From a virus, in the IMG/VR virus record IMGVR_UViG_3300025671_000587, positions 1 through 22,500 of that record: a DNA stretch of 22,500 nucleotides; one strand, written 5' to 3'. Every line of letters starts with the position of its first letter. Positions within the stretch are counted from its first letter, which is position 1. The notes beneath the pieces were generated by a model. It was not told the origin of the DNA. It did not search any database and saw only the letters and a program-made list of their open reading frames with translations. A program made the position numbers and the translations under genes. Positions 9,225 to 16,259 of this stretch are shown in pieces.

Positions 9225-10808
9225 TTATAAATAATTTTTACCTAATACTCCGAACAATGCTCCTGTATCGAATGATACTAGTGTTAATACATCTATTGCT
9301 TCACTACCATTAGTAGTTTGTGGGTTTGATGTGAATGGGAATTTGATTGAACCTGTATCCCATGTTACTGAACCATAAGAAGCTCCTACATCAGAACCAC
9401 TTGGTTGGTTTAATCTAACTGTAATAGTTTCACCACCATATATATTTTCTGCTGTGATTAAGTTATCACCTTCTTTTAAATAAAAATCAAAGAAGTTACC
9501 TAAAGAACAATCTATTGAGTGTGTATAATCATTAGGGTCTGTTGTAGATGATGATACATAGTGTACATATCCTTTTACAGAACCACTATAATAAGATGAA
9601 CCAGTTACTGCCCATCCACCATCAATAGAAGCAGATGTTGTTACTCTTAAAGTTCCATCTAAGGTTAAAGAACCTGATACGAACTGTGAACCACTTTGTG
9701 TAGTATCTCCTAAGTGATTTACAGAACCTGTAAGTTGTTGATTACCAGTTTGTTGTGAATCACCACTTAAAGTAGTACTTCCATCTATTACAAGTGAACC
9801 TGTAATGGTTACATCACCATCAATTGATTGAGAACCAAAGAAGTTATTTGAACCTGTGGTTGCGTGTGTGTTAGCATCATTAACTAAATCTATAATTCTT
9901 GTATCTACCGAACTTGAGAACGGTTCAAATACTGATGAAGTCCAAGATGATTCTAATTTTGTATCTATCAGTATTGATTGTGAATCTAATTGATTTTGTA
10001 CTGATTGTGTGTATGGTTCAAATACTGAACCTGTCCATAATGAAAACGAAGCAGTATCAATAACAAGTGATTGTGAGAATAACTCTAATGCATCTAATCT
10101 ATCATCAACAGAACCACTAAAAGGAATAAACACAGAACCAGTCCAAGAACTTGGTAGTGCATCTTGTACGATTTGTTCTAATTGGTCCTCAACCGATGCT
10201 GAGAATATTAAGAACGAACCTGTATCTAACTTTTCGTTGATTCTTAAATCTGTATCTTTGGGGTTTCCTGCTAAGTAATGTAAGTTTGGAACATATACTG
10301 AACCACTAAATATTTGTGTATCTGATGGTTCATCACCTAAGATGTTTGAACCACTTGAGAAGATTACAGATGCTGATTCAGTAATTGTATGTATCTCATA
10401 CGCTGATAGAGAACCACTAATGGTTACATCTCCTTTAAAATGTGTATCAATACCACTAACAGTAAAAGCATCCTTTAGAGAGGATGTATATAGTTCTATT
10501 GCATCTACTCTTTTATCATGGTCTGATGCAGTTGCTTCTACTTCATCTAATCTTAAATCAACAGATGCTGAATAAGTTTCTACATTTCCTATACCACTAA
10601 TGGTAGAAGATGATATATCAGATTCTACAAACAAAGAACTTGTTAAGGTTACATTATAAGAACCTGTTTCTATTGATATACCAATCCCATTACCTAAACC
10701 ATCTTGTAGTTGGAAATCAGATTGAGAGGCAAAACCTTGAGTTGAATCTGCAAAGTTTACTAACCCCTTATAGGATTGTGATATATATAAATTACTTAAA
10801 TCACTCAT
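9225..10808 (-). CDS. Ser/Gly-rich fibre-like virion protein with heptad repeats (527 aa)
   Basis: The protein begins MSDLSNLYISQSYKGLVNFA and is rich in SGS/TGS turns. Residues about 80-110 and 195-310 carry helical coiled-coil repeats, with phrases such as SVDLRLDEVEATASDHDKRV, SVDDRLDALELFSQSL, SVQNQLDSQSILIDTKL and SVDTRIIDLV, each preceded by a VFxPF/Y-SGS turn. Then come beta-type repeats (GDVTITGSLVIDGSTTLSGD). The final 100 residues form a compact domain (NFFDFYLKEGDNLITAENIY and ITVRLNQPSG, ending LFGVLGKNYL). I recall this type of C-terminus in many uncultured marine phage structural proteins. A trimeric fibre or capsid/tail decoration is likely. The GSNNFFGSQSIDGDVTI stretch parallels GSNTFNGDQIISGSVTI in the 992-residue protein, so the two probably share a module. 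The start follows AAAGAGAT directly. Confidence 0.65.
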   Translation of the reverse strand: MSDLSNLYISQSYKGLVNFADSTQGFASQSDFQLQDGLGNGIGISIETGSYNVTLTSSLFVESDISSSTISGIGNVETYSASVDLRLDEVEATASDHDKRVDAIELYTSSLKDAFTVSGIDTHFKGDVTISGSLSAYEIHTITESASVIFSSGSNILGDEPSDTQIFSGSVYVPNLHYLAGNPKDTDLRINEKLDTGSFLIFSASVEDQLEQIVQDALPSSWTGSVFIPFSGSVDDRLDALELFSQSLVIDTASFSLWTGSVFEPYTQSVQNQLDSQSILIDTKLESSWTSSVFEPFSSSVDTRIIDLVNDANTHATTGSNNFFGSQSIDGDVTITGSLVIDGSTTLSGDSQQTGNQQLTGSVNHLGDTTQSGSQFVSGSLTLDGTLRVTTSASIDGGWAVTGSSYYSGSVKGYVHYVSSSTTDPNDYTHSIDCSLGNFFDFYLKEGDNLITAENIYGGETITVRLNQPSGSDVGASYGSVTWDTGSIKFPFTSNPQTTNGSEAIDVLTLVSFDTGALFGVLGKNYL

Positions 10809-10825
10809 ATCTCTTTATTTTCTTT

Positions 10826-11719
10826 TTAAGTGTACTGCCACTTTCTTAATGCTTCATCTATATGTCCACCATCCCATCGTTCAGGAGTTGTACTCCATAC
10901 TTTGGGAGATATCCAAAGTTCACAATTCTCACAAGTTTCATAATCCTCGTAAGGAAGAGCTAAAACAGGAAGATTGTAAAAATCCCAATCATCTCTACCT
11001 TCTATCTCTTCTAATATTTCAAAACATCTTAGATACTCATAAGATGTTAAATCTACTCTTGCGTTCGGTGTATATTTGGTACTGAATACCTGTCCTACCG
11101 AACCTGTTGTATTTAATACTGCATTGTATAACTCACTTGTTTCACAATCTTGTATTTTAAAATACTGCCCCTCAGGGGCTATCAAAAAAAAAAGACAACG
11201 GTTTTTATCGTTGTGACAAGTTAGGTTGAATGTTGCTGACCAACCAGCCAACCCATTATCAAACCTATCCACGAAGGGTTCACAACTGATATCACCGAAT
11301 ATCTCAAATCCCTCTACTTTATTTTGTGTGTATGATGTTAAATCATTTATTACTGCTAATGTATTAGCATGTATATCAACCACATCATCAGTGCCATAAT
11401 AAGGAACTGATTGTTCATTCGTTCTCCCATCACTTTCGTTCTGTAATACTTTATGTTTATCTGCAACAATGAGTTGAATACGATAATCTGTTGTACTCTG
11501 TCCAAAGGTTGCATCTTGTATCATCACATTACCAACAGGATACTCTGGAAATTGCATATTATCTATTGAGAACACATCTCCTTGAGTTACATGAGAAATC
11601 GAAGGATGGTTCTTCATTATAGTTTTAAAGAAGTTAAGAGTGTTGTAATACAACGTAAAGTTTGTATCACCTTTCTTAACTATCTGTGCCTGTGCTGGTG
11701 TTTGTGATGGTGTACTCAT
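10826..11719 (-). CDS. Tail completion/terminator-like protein with 118-residue extension beyond a T10 run (297 aa)
   Basis: Residues 1-178 look like the tail-completion or minor tail proteins of Bacteroidota phages. FFKTIMKNHPSISHVTQGDV lies at about 30-50, IQLIVADKHKVLQNESDG at about 82-99, and RFDNGLAGWSATFNLTCHND-KNRC at about 152-175. As I know the family, the protein normally ends within a few residues of that last motif. Here codons 176-179 (CTT TTT TTT TTG) contain ten consecutive T, and the 0 frame continues for 118 more residues. That part has no Met. It carries Cys-containing beta-type sequence (KIQDCETSELY, YEYLRCFEI, ETCENCELWISPK). In the -1 frame translation stops after 4 more residues (182 aa). 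In the +1 frame it stops at once at TGA TAG (178 aa). Both short and long products are thus possible. The gene lies 3 nt after the DUF6712-like connector gene. Confidence 0.6.
   Translation of the reverse strand: MSTPSQTPAQAQIVKKGDTNFTLYYNTLNFFKTIMKNHPSISHVTQGDVFSIDNMQFPEYPVGNVMIQDATFGQSTTDYRIQLIVADKHKVLQNESDGRTNEQSVPYYGTDDVVDIHANTLAVINDLTSYTQNKVEGFEIFGDISCEPFVDRFDNGLAGWSATFNLTCHNDKNRCLFFLIAPEGQYFKIQDCETSELYNAVLNTTGSVGQVFSTKYTPNARVDLTSYEYLRCFEILEEIEGRDDWDFYNLPVLALPYEDYETCENCELWISPKVWSTTPERWDGGHIDEALRKWQYT
11167..11194 (-). promoter_or_regulatory. Candidate slippage/frameshift element: T10 run plus GC hairpin
   Basis: On the coding strand, CTTTTTTTTTT (11194-11184) provides the heptamer T_TTT_TTT in the 0 frame. 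Four bases later (GATA) comes a perfect hairpin, GCCCC-TGA-GGGGC (11179-11167), with five G-C pairs in otherwise AT-rich DNA. A slippery heptamer followed at short distance by a stem is the standard layout of a -1 ribosomal frameshift signal. A T10 run can also cause RNA polymerase slippage. Both alternative frames meet stops at once: -1 at 11174-11172, inside the hairpin loop, and +1 at 11184-11182. It is not a terminator for this strand, because the T-run precedes the stem. Confidence 0.5.
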
Positions 11720-11722
11720 ATC

Positions 11723-12235
11723 TTATAAGTTTATTCCTCCAAAGTATTGGTTAGATTGGTCTGGATAAATCTGTGTTGTATCCCCAACCGATTGTAAATA
11801 CTCAGGTATCTGTGATGATTTAGCTAATAGAAAATCTTGTAATCTTGTAGAGTAATATCCTGCATTATCTAATGCTTTACTCAATAGGTAATCTACTTCA
11901 TTCTTTCCTGGTGATACAGATGTTTCACTAATGTGTTTTACTGCACCATTTGATTTGAATGAGATTGCACTGAATGGAATATACTCAACACATGAATACC
12001 AAATCAATGTTGGTTTTACATAATCTTGTACAAGTGTTTGATATATACCACTAAATGAATCACCTGCTTCTATATCATCTTGTAATTTATTGTAAAGAAC
12101 AGTACCCAAAAGATTTAACAAGTATTTCTCTTGTGCAGTTCTTACAAAAGGTAAAAGTGCATCAGCATCAATTGCTCCACCAAGTGGTGTGTTCTTGATG
12201 ATATCGTTTCGTGTTATGAATAATCCAAATGCCAT
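11723..12235 (-). CDS. Head-tail connector-like protein, DUF6712 type (170 aa)
   Basis: This is a mostly helical protein with the phrases I associate with the DUF6712 family of Bacteroidota phage structural proteins: MAFGLFITRNDIIKNTPLGG at the start, YLLNLLGTVLYNKLQDDI near residues 38-55, and YVKPTLIWYSCVEYIPFSAI near residues 72-91. It also has NEVDYLLSKALDNAGYYSTR and a short tail ending QYFGGINL. The gene lies directly after the portal gene (12-nt gap) and before the tail-completion-like gene, which is the usual place for an adaptor protein at the portal ring. An AAGAAT element lies just upstream of the ATG. Family membership is from memory of conserved phrases; the function within the neck is inferred from position. 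Confidence 0.65.
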   Translation of the reverse strand: MAFGLFITRNDIIKNTPLGGAIDADALLPFVRTAQEKYLLNLLGTVLYNKLQDDIEAGDSFSGIYQTLVQDYVKPTLIWYSCVEYIPFSAISFKSNGAVKHISETSVSPGKNEVDYLLSKALDNAGYYSTRLQDFLLAKSSQIPEYLQSVGDTTQIYPDQSNQYFGGINL

Positions 12236-12247
12236 AATTCTTAAATT

Positions 12248-13501
12248 TTATAAATCCTCGTAGTTTCTAGTGAAACCAAAATCTGAGAATCTTCTGATAT
12301 TATCTTCTGATTCCATCTCAGTTGTTTCATCGTTCTGCATTGATTCATTAACCTCTTCTTGTACTGTTTCAATATCCTCTCCAGTATCTTCTGCTGTATC
12401 TGAAAGAATAACCAAAGGTGTTAATTGGTCAAAGTATAAATCTTGTTTACCCCATCCACCTTCTACCAATGCTTTATCTATTGCAGTTAGTATCAATTGT
12501 TGGAATGGTTGTATTGTCATTGTTTGGAAGATTGAGAATGCTGTTTTCATTTCTTCTGCTTGAGAAGAGAATCCATTTGCTGCAGTTCTAATACCAAACA
12601 ATAAAGGTGATACGATTCTGTGTGCAACCAAGATTCTATCTTGGGCATATTCTGCAACGTATTGATACTTCTCGTGAAGGTTCTCAATAGGAATGGTATC
12701 AATGGTTGGTTTGTTGATTGCATCATCGTTAAATGATACCATAAACCTTCCAGCGTTTCTTGTACCACTAAACTTATTCTCTAACAATGATTCAATCGTC
12801 TGTCTTTCTTCAGGTGCAGGTACTCCGTTATTGAAGTTTACCATAGCAACTGGTAAGAATCCATTCTCAATATTGTTGAGGTGTAAGTTAGATAATTCTG
12901 CTTCTGTAAACGAGTATTGTAATGCAGATATCCAATCTGGTAAGGAGTAATAGTATCTGTTTGGTTCGTACTCTTTAATGAAAAGAATTTCTCTTTCTTC
13001 TGTTGAAGTACCGAAAGAAGGAATACGAATCTTTTCTTTTTGTTTTCTTGTATCGTTCCAATCAGTACAATAGTAGTAAGCTTGTACTTTAGTTACACCA
13101 TGTAATTTCTCTGCACGAAGTGTTTGAACAGGAACGTGGAATAATTTAGTAATCTTTGTATGTTCTTTATTCCACATTACTTGGAAAGCAGCATTACCAT
13201 AGAGTTTGATATCAAAAGAAACTCTTCTTAAATCTTCTGCTGGTATTAACTTTGCAAGTGTATCTTCGAACTCTTCGTTATCTGTAATTAATCCTTTACC
13301 ATATATTAAATCTGCTACACCTTCTATACAAGCTGCATTAGTTGTAGATGTATTATATGCTTCTGTTAACATATCATAGTAGTCATCTTGGTGGTGAATA
13401 CCAACAGGTACCCATTGATATCTTGTTTTGATATCTTCTGTTACAATTGGTACTTCCTCCCTTGTAAAGTTTACCACAGAAAAGTTTTGTTGTTGTTTCA
13501 T
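12248..13501 (-). CDS. Phage portal protein (417 aa)
   Basis: The portal is the dodecameric ring through which DNA enters and leaves the capsid. The sequence reads like the HK97/PBSX-type portal fold: ACIEGVADLIYGKGL near residues 58-72, DLRRVSFDIKLYGNAAFQVM at about 90-109, and KLFHVPVQTLRAEKLHG near 120-136. These are followed by LPDWISALQYSFTEAELSNL around 188-207. The later helical region has the phrase AHRIVSPLLFGIRTAANGFS near 290-309 and EMKTAFSIFQTMTIQPFQQL at about 314-333. The C-terminus is acidic (EDTGEDIETVQEEVNESMQN). Its length is typical. The ATG overlaps the preceding gene's TGA (ATGA), indicating coupling. The N-terminal MKQQQNF nearly repeats the MRKQQNF of the capsid protein. 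No protease domain is fused to it. Confidence 0.85.
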   Translation of the reverse strand: MKQQQNFSVVNFTREEVPIVTEDIKTRYQWVPVGIHHQDDYYDMLTEAYNTSTTNAACIEGVADLIYGKGLITDNEEFEDTLAKLIPAEDLRRVSFDIKLYGNAAFQVMWNKEHTKITKLFHVPVQTLRAEKLHGVTKVQAYYYCTDWNDTRKQKEKIRIPSFGTSTEEREILFIKEYEPNRYYYSLPDWISALQYSFTEAELSNLHLNNIENGFLPVAMVNFNNGVPAPEERQTIESLLENKFSGTRNAGRFMVSFNDDAINKPTIDTIPIENLHEKYQYVAEYAQDRILVAHRIVSPLLFGIRTAANGFSSQAEEMKTAFSIFQTMTIQPFQQLILTAIDKALVEGGWGKQDLYFDQLTPLVILSDTAEDTGEDIETVQEEVNESMQNDETTEMESEDNIRRFSDFGFTRNYEDL

Positions 13502-13860
13502 AATACTATATAATCATTATCTGTTTCATAAGATACATACCCATCGTTTTGAGTATTATATACTGTCTTATCTATTGACTGTGATGCATATACTTGGATA
13601 CTACCTCTCCATATTGAACCACTAACTGTATCAGTTAAAGTTGCCAAGAACTCTTGTGCCGTTCTTACCGAACCTTCTAAGGATTGTGAGAACGTTAAAA
13701 TGTTTTCATAGGGATTGAATGAATACGAACCACTTAAATCATATGATGAGGTTGTATGTGTCATCATATCATATAAATCTAAAGTAATGGTTGAACCACT
13801 ACCTGTATTCTCTGTTCTTACTACGAATTCGTTCGATTGGGATATGTAATAACTAAGCAT
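13498..13860 (-). CDS. Small beta-rich structural protein of unknown role (120 aa)
   Basis: This is the first gene after the bidirectional terminator and the first of the portal operon. It overlaps the portal ATG by 4 nt (ATGA). The product begins MLSYYISQSNEFVVRTENTG and is rich in Ser, Thr, Tyr and Gly with alternating beta-strand character (STITLDLYDMMTHTTSSYDL). It contains SGS turns like the fibre proteins and ends SYETDNDYIVL. There is no membrane segment, signal peptide or catalytic motif. I do not recognise a named family, though small proteins of this style often lie beside the portal in related phages. The leader carries AAGGAG 4-5 nt before the ATG, a good ribosome binding site, and a candidate promoter motif lies at 13885-13913. 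Confidence 0.6.
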   Translation of the reverse strand: MLSYYISQSNEFVVRTENTGSGSTITLDLYDMMTHTTSSYDLSGSYSFNPYENILTFSQSLEGSVRTAQEFLATLTDTVSGSIWRGSIQVYASQSIDKTVYNTQNDGYVSYETDNDYIVL

Positions 13861-13884
13861 TATCTCCTTATTATCTCGTTTTAA

Positions 13885-13913
13885 CTTATAACAATCTCAA
13901 CAGAACTTATAGT
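13885..13913 (-). promoter_or_regulatory. Candidate promoter motif of the portal operon
   Basis: On the coding strand ACTATAA is followed by 12 bases and TTGTTATAAG. The same two blocks with the same 12-base spacing occur upstream of the scaffold gene (16226-16254), and nearly so upstream of the Cys-rich gene (19515-19543). This copy lies right after a terminator and 24 bases before the ATG, where a promoter is required. Then follows TTAAAACGAGATAATAAGGAG. It does not match the Bacteroidota TAnnTTTG box well, so a phage-specific factor is possible. Confidence 0.45.
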
Positions 13914-13919
13914 AAAAAG

Positions 13920-13950
13920 AAAACCCCTCTCACTAAGAGAAGGGTTTTTT
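13920..13950. terminator. Strong bidirectional intrinsic terminator
   Basis: A 12-bp stem with one G-T wobble (plus strand AAAACCCCTCTC paired with GAGAAGGGTTTT) encloses a 5-base loop, ACTAA. On the minus strand the stem is followed by TTTTCTTTTT; on the plus strand by TTTTTTATTT, so either direction could terminate. It lies in the largest gap of the window (13861-13983), between the tail tube gene and the 120-residue gene, and separates the capsid operon from the portal operon. The rest of this gap holds the candidate promoter and ribosome binding site. Confidence 0.85.
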
Positions 13951-13983
13951 ATTTAAAAGTGTATCTTCTGATATACCGTTAAC

Positions 13984-14517
13984 TTACGATGCTACTATCG
14001 TTGGTGCAGTTACTAACCCAGCGAATGGGTCTGTTGCAGTTGCTCCGTTTAGGAATGCTGCTGGTAACGCTTCTTCACCGGTGAACGTCATTGAATAACC
14101 ATAAAGGTCTCCAAGTGCTGCTCCAGTCTGAATTGTACCTGCAGTTAAATCTGCTCCATTTACTTCACCTACTAATAGTGCTTCTCCGTTCTTAGTATGA
14201 ACGATGATTTGTGGTCTACCATAAGCTAACAACTTCAACTGAGTTGTCATCTCGTTAGTTAACTTTTTCAAGTTAACAGTCAATTCTTGTGAAAAGAAAG
14301 TAGTTCCATTTTCACGAGATGAGTTTACAGTCTCAGTATAAGCAGAAGTACCTTTTAGTTCATATTTGTACACAGTATATCCAGCCAAGTCATCAACTTC
14401 ACCGTCTGTGTTTTTATCGAAAGAGCCTGAAGAGTAATTAATAAAATAAACGGCTTGTAAACCACCTATTGATTCTTTACATACTTCTTCTCTTCCTGAT
14501 GTTATTAAACATGCCAT
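13984..14517 (-). CDS. Putative major tail tube protein (177 aa)
   Basis: The N-terminus MACLITSGREEVCKESIGGL followed by QAVYFINYSSG matches a small, abundant structural protein that I associate with tail tubes of Bacteroidota phages. Further family-like phrases are YTVYKYELKGTSAYTETVNS near residues 48-67, SRENGTTFFSQELTVNLKKL near 68-87, and LKLLAYGRPQIIVHTKNGEA at about 95-114. The C-terminal GYSMTFTGEEALPAAFLNGA completes the pattern. The protein would polymerise into the hollow tube around the tape measure. The gene has one of the best ribosome binding sites in the window (ACAGGAGACC before the ATG), as expected for an abundant product. It follows the capsid gene by 33 nt and ends just before the strong terminator. 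Confidence 0.65.
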   Translation of the reverse strand: MACLITSGREEVCKESIGGLQAVYFINYSSGSFDKNTDGEVDDLAGYTVYKYELKGTSAYTETVNSSRENGTTFFSQELTVNLKKLTNEMTTQLKLLAYGRPQIIVHTKNGEALLVGEVNGADLTAGTIQTGAALGDLYGYSMTFTGEEALPAAFLNGATATDPFAGLVTAPTIVAS

Positions 14518-14550
14518 ATCGGTCTCCTGTTTTTAAATGTTAAACTTATG

Positions 14551-15510
14551 TTATAGTAGGTTAAATGCTGCTACTTCATTGGTAAATCCAACTGCAGTTC
14601 CAGCAGTATATCTCATGATTACTCTAAAGTTTTGTGAACCATCAATGTCAGCCATATCTAGCACACGCACTTCGTTATAATCACTTAGAAGTCCTGTCCC
14701 AAAGTGGAAGTTGGATTTCTGTCCAGCGATAATTGTGTTATCACTCATACCAGGTGAATGAATCAATTCGATTCCTTGGAAGTTAGATGGTTTCTCACCT
14801 ACGTTTAATTGGCTGTTAAATGAACCAACGTTTACAATACCTGATTGAGATGATTGCCATGCTTTCATTACTTTAGTACCTACATAGATTACAGTATCTT
14901 CTTTACCATATACAGTTGATGGAATAGCATCAACAACACCAGTAAGAATATCTACTACGTTATCTTTAGATACAGCTCCATTTGGCCATACAGTTGAACC
15001 AGAAATTGCTGGTTGGAATGATGTAGCTGAACCAGATGATGCAGCAACTACTGTTTCAAATCCTATAAAGCTACCATTACCAATACCACCTTGCCAGATT
15101 GAAGTTTCAGTTGCTTCTGCAACTTTACCACCTACATAAGAAATTAGGTAATCAGTAAAGTTTCTTGGGATTTCATCAAAAGCAGAATATCCTAAAGATA
15201 ATGCTTCCCATGAATCTAAGAAGTTTTGCTTACATAATTCTAAGTTTACTTGCAATTCTTTTGGTTCTAAGATAGTTTCTGTAATTGCTACAGAACCAGA
15301 AGTTGCAAAATCACATGATGCATCTTGTACGATACCAGATACATCTAATTTTTGAATCACCTCTTTGTATTTTACATTCGGGTGAATCTCTACGTTTCCT
15401 TGGTCAAGTGTTTTTGCACTTAACAACGCTGCTGCAATATAATCTGAACTAGCTTCTCCAGCATAAGTTGAGGTTACAGTTGGCAACGCAAAGTTTTGTT
15501 GTTTTCTCAT
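14551..15510 (-). CDS. Major capsid protein (319 aa)
   Basis: The product begins MRKQQNFALPTVTSTYAGEA and continues with a helical region and phrases that I associate with major capsid proteins of Bacteroidota phages. These include EIHPNVKYKEVIQKLDVSGI near residues 41-60, ILEPKELQVNLELCKQNFLD around 80-99, FDEIPRNFTDYLISYVGGKV at about 111-130, and ATETSIWQGG near 133-142. Later it has YVGTKVMKAWQSS and IAGQKSNFHFGTGLLSDYNE. Its length fits the HK97 fold. It follows the acidic scaffold-like gene and precedes the putative tail tube gene, the normal capsid cluster order. The ATG is preceded by AGAGAGAAAAA. No separate prohead protease is visible nearby, so maturation may not need cleavage, or the protease is elsewhere. 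Confidence 0.8.
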   Translation of the reverse strand: MRKQQNFALPTVTSTYAGEASSDYIAAALLSAKTLDQGNVEIHPNVKYKEVIQKLDVSGIVQDASCDFATSGSVAITETILEPKELQVNLELCKQNFLDSWEALSLGYSAFDEIPRNFTDYLISYVGGKVAEATETSIWQGGIGNGSFIGFETVVAASSGSATSFQPAISGSTVWPNGAVSKDNVVDILTGVVDAIPSTVYGKEDTVIYVGTKVMKAWQSSQSGIVNVGSFNSQLNVGEKPSNFQGIELIHSPGMSDNTIIAGQKSNFHFGTGLLSDYNEVRVLDMADIDGSQNFRVIMRYTAGTAVGFTNEVAAFNLL

Positions 15511-15527
15511 TTTTTCTCTCTAATTAA

Positions 15528-16199
15528 TTAGTTGTTATACATTCTTGAAAGAACAGATGAATGATAGTTAGGAGTAAGTTTCTTATTAGCTACTTTACTA
15601 AACTTAGATGCTTCAACAGGTGCTCCATCAAGTTTTTTAGCTTCTACTTCCTTCTCATCTTCTTCCTCTAGTTCCTCTTCAATAGTTTCTTCTTGTGCTT
15701 CTTCTAGTTTCTTTTCTAACTCATCAATACGATAAGCCATCTCTTCTACTTTCTTAGCAACATCTTCTAAGTTGATAGTGATTTCATCTTCACCTTCTTC
15801 AGTTACTTCTTCTTCGAGTTCTTCCTCGTCAGTTTTCTCTAAAGCCTGTGGGATATCTTCATCAACTTCAATAGTTTCTGCTGACATGTCCTCTTCTTTA
15901 TCATCTCCGTGTTCTTCAAGTTCTACGTTTTCACGTTCTTTGATGACACCTCCCTCCGTAATGATTTTGAAACGAACAGTTTCACCTTCAGCACCGGTGA
16001 GTTCTAATTCGTGTTCTCCATCTGGTGCTGGTGTTTTTGTTCCATCTTCTGAAACAACTTCAACAGATTCACCTACATCGAAAGTTGGAGATTCAAGAAT
16101 AGTACCATCTGCAAGTTTTGCGTAAGCAAGTTTTACATCTTCTTCGTTCTTTAACGATAAAAGTTGCATAATCCTACCTAATACTGTGTTTGAATCCAT
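15528..16199 (-). CDS. Acidic scaffold-like protein upstream of the capsid gene (223 aa)
   Basis: Residues about 20-85 form a small beta domain (VKLAYAKLADGTILESPTFD, then PAPDGEHELELTGAEGETVR). I have seen this ADGT...PxPDGEH pattern in proteins encoded next to the capsid gene in Bacteroidota phages. Residues about 90-185 are extremely acidic with long Glu/Asp runs (KTDEEELEEEVTEEGEDE) and a coiled-coil stretch (KKVEEMAYRIDELEKKLEEA). The C-terminal 40 residues turn basic (EASKFSKVANKKLTPNYHSS). An acidic helical body with a basic C-terminal hook is the classical scaffold protein design, in which the basic end binds the capsid shell. Position directly before the major capsid gene (17-nt gap) agrees. 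No protease triad is visible. An open frame on the plus strand at 15772-16125 is only the complement of the Glu-rich codons. Confidence 0.65.
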   Translation of the reverse strand: MDSNTVLGRIMQLLSLKNEEDVKLAYAKLADGTILESPTFDVGESVEVVSEDGTKTPAPDGEHELELTGAEGETVRFKIITEGGVIKERENVELEEHGDDKEEDMSAETIEVDEDIPQALEKTDEEELEEEVTEEGEDEITINLEDVAKKVEEMAYRIDELEKKLEEAQEETIEEELEEEDEKEVEAKKLDGAPVEASKFSKVANKKLTPNYHSSVLSRMYNN

Positions 16200-16225
16200 A
16201 ATTATCTCTCGTTTTTAAATTTAAC

Positions 16226-16254
16226 CTTATAACAAATAAGGTTGGGTTTATAGT
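16226..16254 (-). promoter_or_regulatory. Candidate promoter motif upstream of the scaffold/capsid operon
   Basis: On the coding strand ACTATAA, 12 bases, then TTGTTATAAG, as at 13885-13913. The gap between the fibre gene (stop at 16260) and the scaffold start (16199) holds only this element and the leader TTTAAAAACGAGAGATAATT. The downstream block also lies inside a perfect 8-bp hairpin, AACCTTAT-TTGTT-ATAAGGTT (16243-16223), which is not followed by a T-run and so is not a terminator. It could be an operator or a 5' UTR stem. Confidence 0.45.
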
Positions 16255-16259
16255 AATTT

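Noticed and set aside
11167-11194. Hairpin with adjacent T-run as an intrinsic terminator
   Set aside because: On the coding strand the T-run comes before the stem, and on the plus strand the stem is followed by A residues; neither strand has stem then T-run.
12547-12768. Open frame of 73 codons in another frame of the portal gene
   Set aside because: The portal frame is clearly coding across this stretch; the alternative has no leader and low-quality composition.
15772-16125. Ser-rich plus-strand open frame
   Set aside because: It is the complement of the Glu/Asp-rich codons of the scaffold-like gene.
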